Shown piece by piece: positions 22,671-23,332 of a DNA stretch of 23,332 nucleotides. The notes below the pieces were generated by a model. It was not told the DNA's origin. It ran no database searches and worked only from the letters and a program-made list of their open reading frames with translations. Each line of letters begins with the position of its first letter. The stretch's first letter is position 1. The DNA comes from Candidatus Saccharimonadota bacterium (lineage in GTDB: Bacteria; Patescibacteriota; Saccharimonadia; Saccharimonadales; Saccharimonadaceae): NCBI GenBank assembly GCA_905372785.1, contig CAJPQG010000008.1, positions 1-23,332 on the forward strand. The letters run 5' to 3'. Both the position numbers and the translations under genes were made by a program.

Positions 22671-23051
22671 TTATAGATTGCTATGCCAAATAAGCTGCAT
22701 AGCAATTATTGCAGCTATTATGCTCGCACCAATGCTAGCAAAGCCATAAAAATATGCGAGTGGCTGCTTCTTCATTATAAACAGCTTTATCGCGATAGCA
22801 CTGTTAAGCAGTGCCATACTAATGACATACACTGGGAAAAGAATAAAATAATGCCAGTCACCCTTATAGAAATAAACACTACCAAACCCGCTGTATCGTA
22901 CAATAGTCTGCACGCCGCTTGGCTCTATCCGACTGGCAATAATAATGGCAATCACAATAGCTATGAAAAGACCACTGGCTAAAAGTCCGGCAAATCGTCT
23001 GTCTTTTAGGATAGTCTGGAATATCTGCTTGCTACTTTCAATCATGGTCAC
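22671..23051 (-). CDS. Hypothetical three-helix membrane protein, GTG start
   Basis: 126 aa from the chosen start. Hydrophobic helices at about 19-39, 64-88 and 97-120, with a short outer loop EPSGVQTIVRYSGFGSVYFYKGDW. No family recognised. I chose GTG at 23051 because GAGGAG (23059-23064) is 7 nt upstream; the ATG at 23045 would leave 13 nt, and an upstream TTG overlaps the Shine-Dalgarno. It starts only ~19 nt after the tRNA-Thr 3' end and is 15 nt from the glycosyltransferase, so it may be a partner subunit of that enzyme and its mRNA may be released from a tRNA-mRNA transcript. Confidence 0.72.
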   Translation of the reverse strand: MTMIESSKQIFQTILKDRRFAGLLASGLFIAIVIAIIIASRIEPSGVQTIVRYSGFGSVYFYKGDWHYFILFPVYVISMALLNSAIAIKLFIMKKQPLAYFYGFASIGASIIAAIIAMQLIWHSNL

Positions 23052-23069
23052 TATATATCTCCTCAATTA

Positions 23070-23145
23070 TGGAGCCGCCGACCGGACTTGAACCGGTGAC
23101 CTACGCTTTACGAAAGCGCCGCTCTACCAACTGAGCTACGGCGGC
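23070..23145 (-). tRNA. tRNA-Thr (anticodon CGU)
   Basis: 76 nt with encoded CCA. Acceptor GCCGCCG/CGGCGGC, discriminator U73 (3' end TCCA), D-stem GCTC/GAGC, anticodon stem GCGCT/AGCGT with loop TTCGTAA giving CGT, T arm ACCGG-TTCAAGT-CCGGT. It reads ACG. The U73-CCA end is complementary to the UGGA in the thrS leader. Confidence 0.97.
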
Positions 23146-23162
23146 ATATTCCACTATCTATC

Positions 23163-23171
23163 ATTGTAGCA
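23163..23171 (-). promoter_or_regulatory. tRNA-Thr promoter (extended -10)
   Basis: Minus-strand TGC-TACAAT, hexamer at 23163-23168, start predicted ~11 nt before the tRNA. No good -35. Confidence 0.65.
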
Positions 23172-23214
23172 AATTCCCGGTAAAAATCACTAGCATTTTT
23201 GTGCTATTTACTGC

Positions 23215-23243
23215 TTGCTTTTCTAAAACGAGCTTGCTACAAT
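23215..23243 (+). promoter_or_regulatory. tRNA-Asp promoter
   Basis: -35 TTGCTT (23215-23220), 17-nt spacer, extended -10 TGC-TACAAT (hexamer 23238-23243). Confidence 0.75.
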
Positions 23244-23255
23244 ACTAGGTATCGT

Positions 23256-23332
23256 GCGCTCGTAGTGAAGATGGCCTATCACGCCTCCCTGTCACGGAGG
23301 AGATCGCCGGTTCGAATCCGGTCGGGCGCGCC
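23256..23332 (+). tRNA. tRNA-Asp (anticodon GUC), last base cut off
   Basis: Acceptor GCGCTCG/CGGGCGC with one U.G pair, D-stem GTGA/TCAC, anticodon stem CCTCC/GGAGG with loop CTGTCAC giving GTC, T arm GCCGG-TTCGAAT-CCGGT, discriminator G73 as expected for Asp. The window ends in CC of the encoded CCA. Confidence 0.95.

Noticed and set aside
1..23332. CRISPR arrays, insertion sequences, prophage genes
   Set aside because: No regularly spaced repeats, transposase or phage proteins seen; the only tandem repeat is the short 12-bp pair at 20428.

Overview
The window looks like a stretch of a small, compact genome of the Candidatus Saccharibacteria (TM7, Patescibacteria/CPR) type. This placement is inferred from several things together: the 16S 5' end, short housekeeping proteins (259-aa MiaA, ThrRS without a TGS domain), a ComM homologue, a type IV coupling-protein-like ATPase cassette, genes overlapping by 1 base (TAATG), and use of the standard genetic code. 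No database search was possible, so the lineage is a judgement.

Layout. 1-59 is the 5' end of a 16S rRNA gene read leftward from its own promoter. 265-5181 is a leftward operon gyrB-gyrA-DUF212 (PAP2-like). 5348-9113 is a leftward cassette: a 978-aa membrane-anchored VirD4/TraD-like ATPase, a disordered 136-aa protein and a small membrane protein. 9114-10579 has no recognisable gene but holds RNA: a minus-strand promoter of unknown purpose, a strong plus-strand promoter-terminator pair that defines a candidate ~104-nt sRNA, and a complete tmRNA gene (ssrA). 10580-13243 is rightward: a YifB/ComM ATPase, then infC-rpmI-rplT, with infC starting at AUU. 13298-13803 holds RNase P RNA and, just upstream of it, an unidentified ~137-nt structured RNA. 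13823-14750 is a site-2 protease gene divergent from rpmB. 14838-18874 is leftward: MBL-like protein, HTH-nucleotidyltransferase protein, miaA and thrS, preceded by a leader I read as a T-box riboswitch. Then come a flavodoxin-like gene, tRNA-Val, a 600-bp AT-rich non-coding stretch with tandem and inverted repeats, an NrdR-like repressor, a membrane glycosyltransferase, a small membrane protein, tRNA-Thr(CGU) and a tRNA-Asp cut by the window end.

How it fits together. Most of the window is information processing: DNA topology, ribosomal proteins, translation initiation, ribosome rescue, tRNA maturation and charging. The most interesting logic is at thrS. Its leader carries the T-box core GGTGGAACC, whose UGGA would pair with a tRNA 3' end UCCA, and the tRNA-Thr in this same window has discriminator U73, giving exactly UCCA. 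Promoters share a very uniform extended -10, TGCTAyaaT. Several protein genes without a Shine-Dalgarno have a -10 hexamer only 6-9 nt before their start codon, which suggests leaderless mRNAs.
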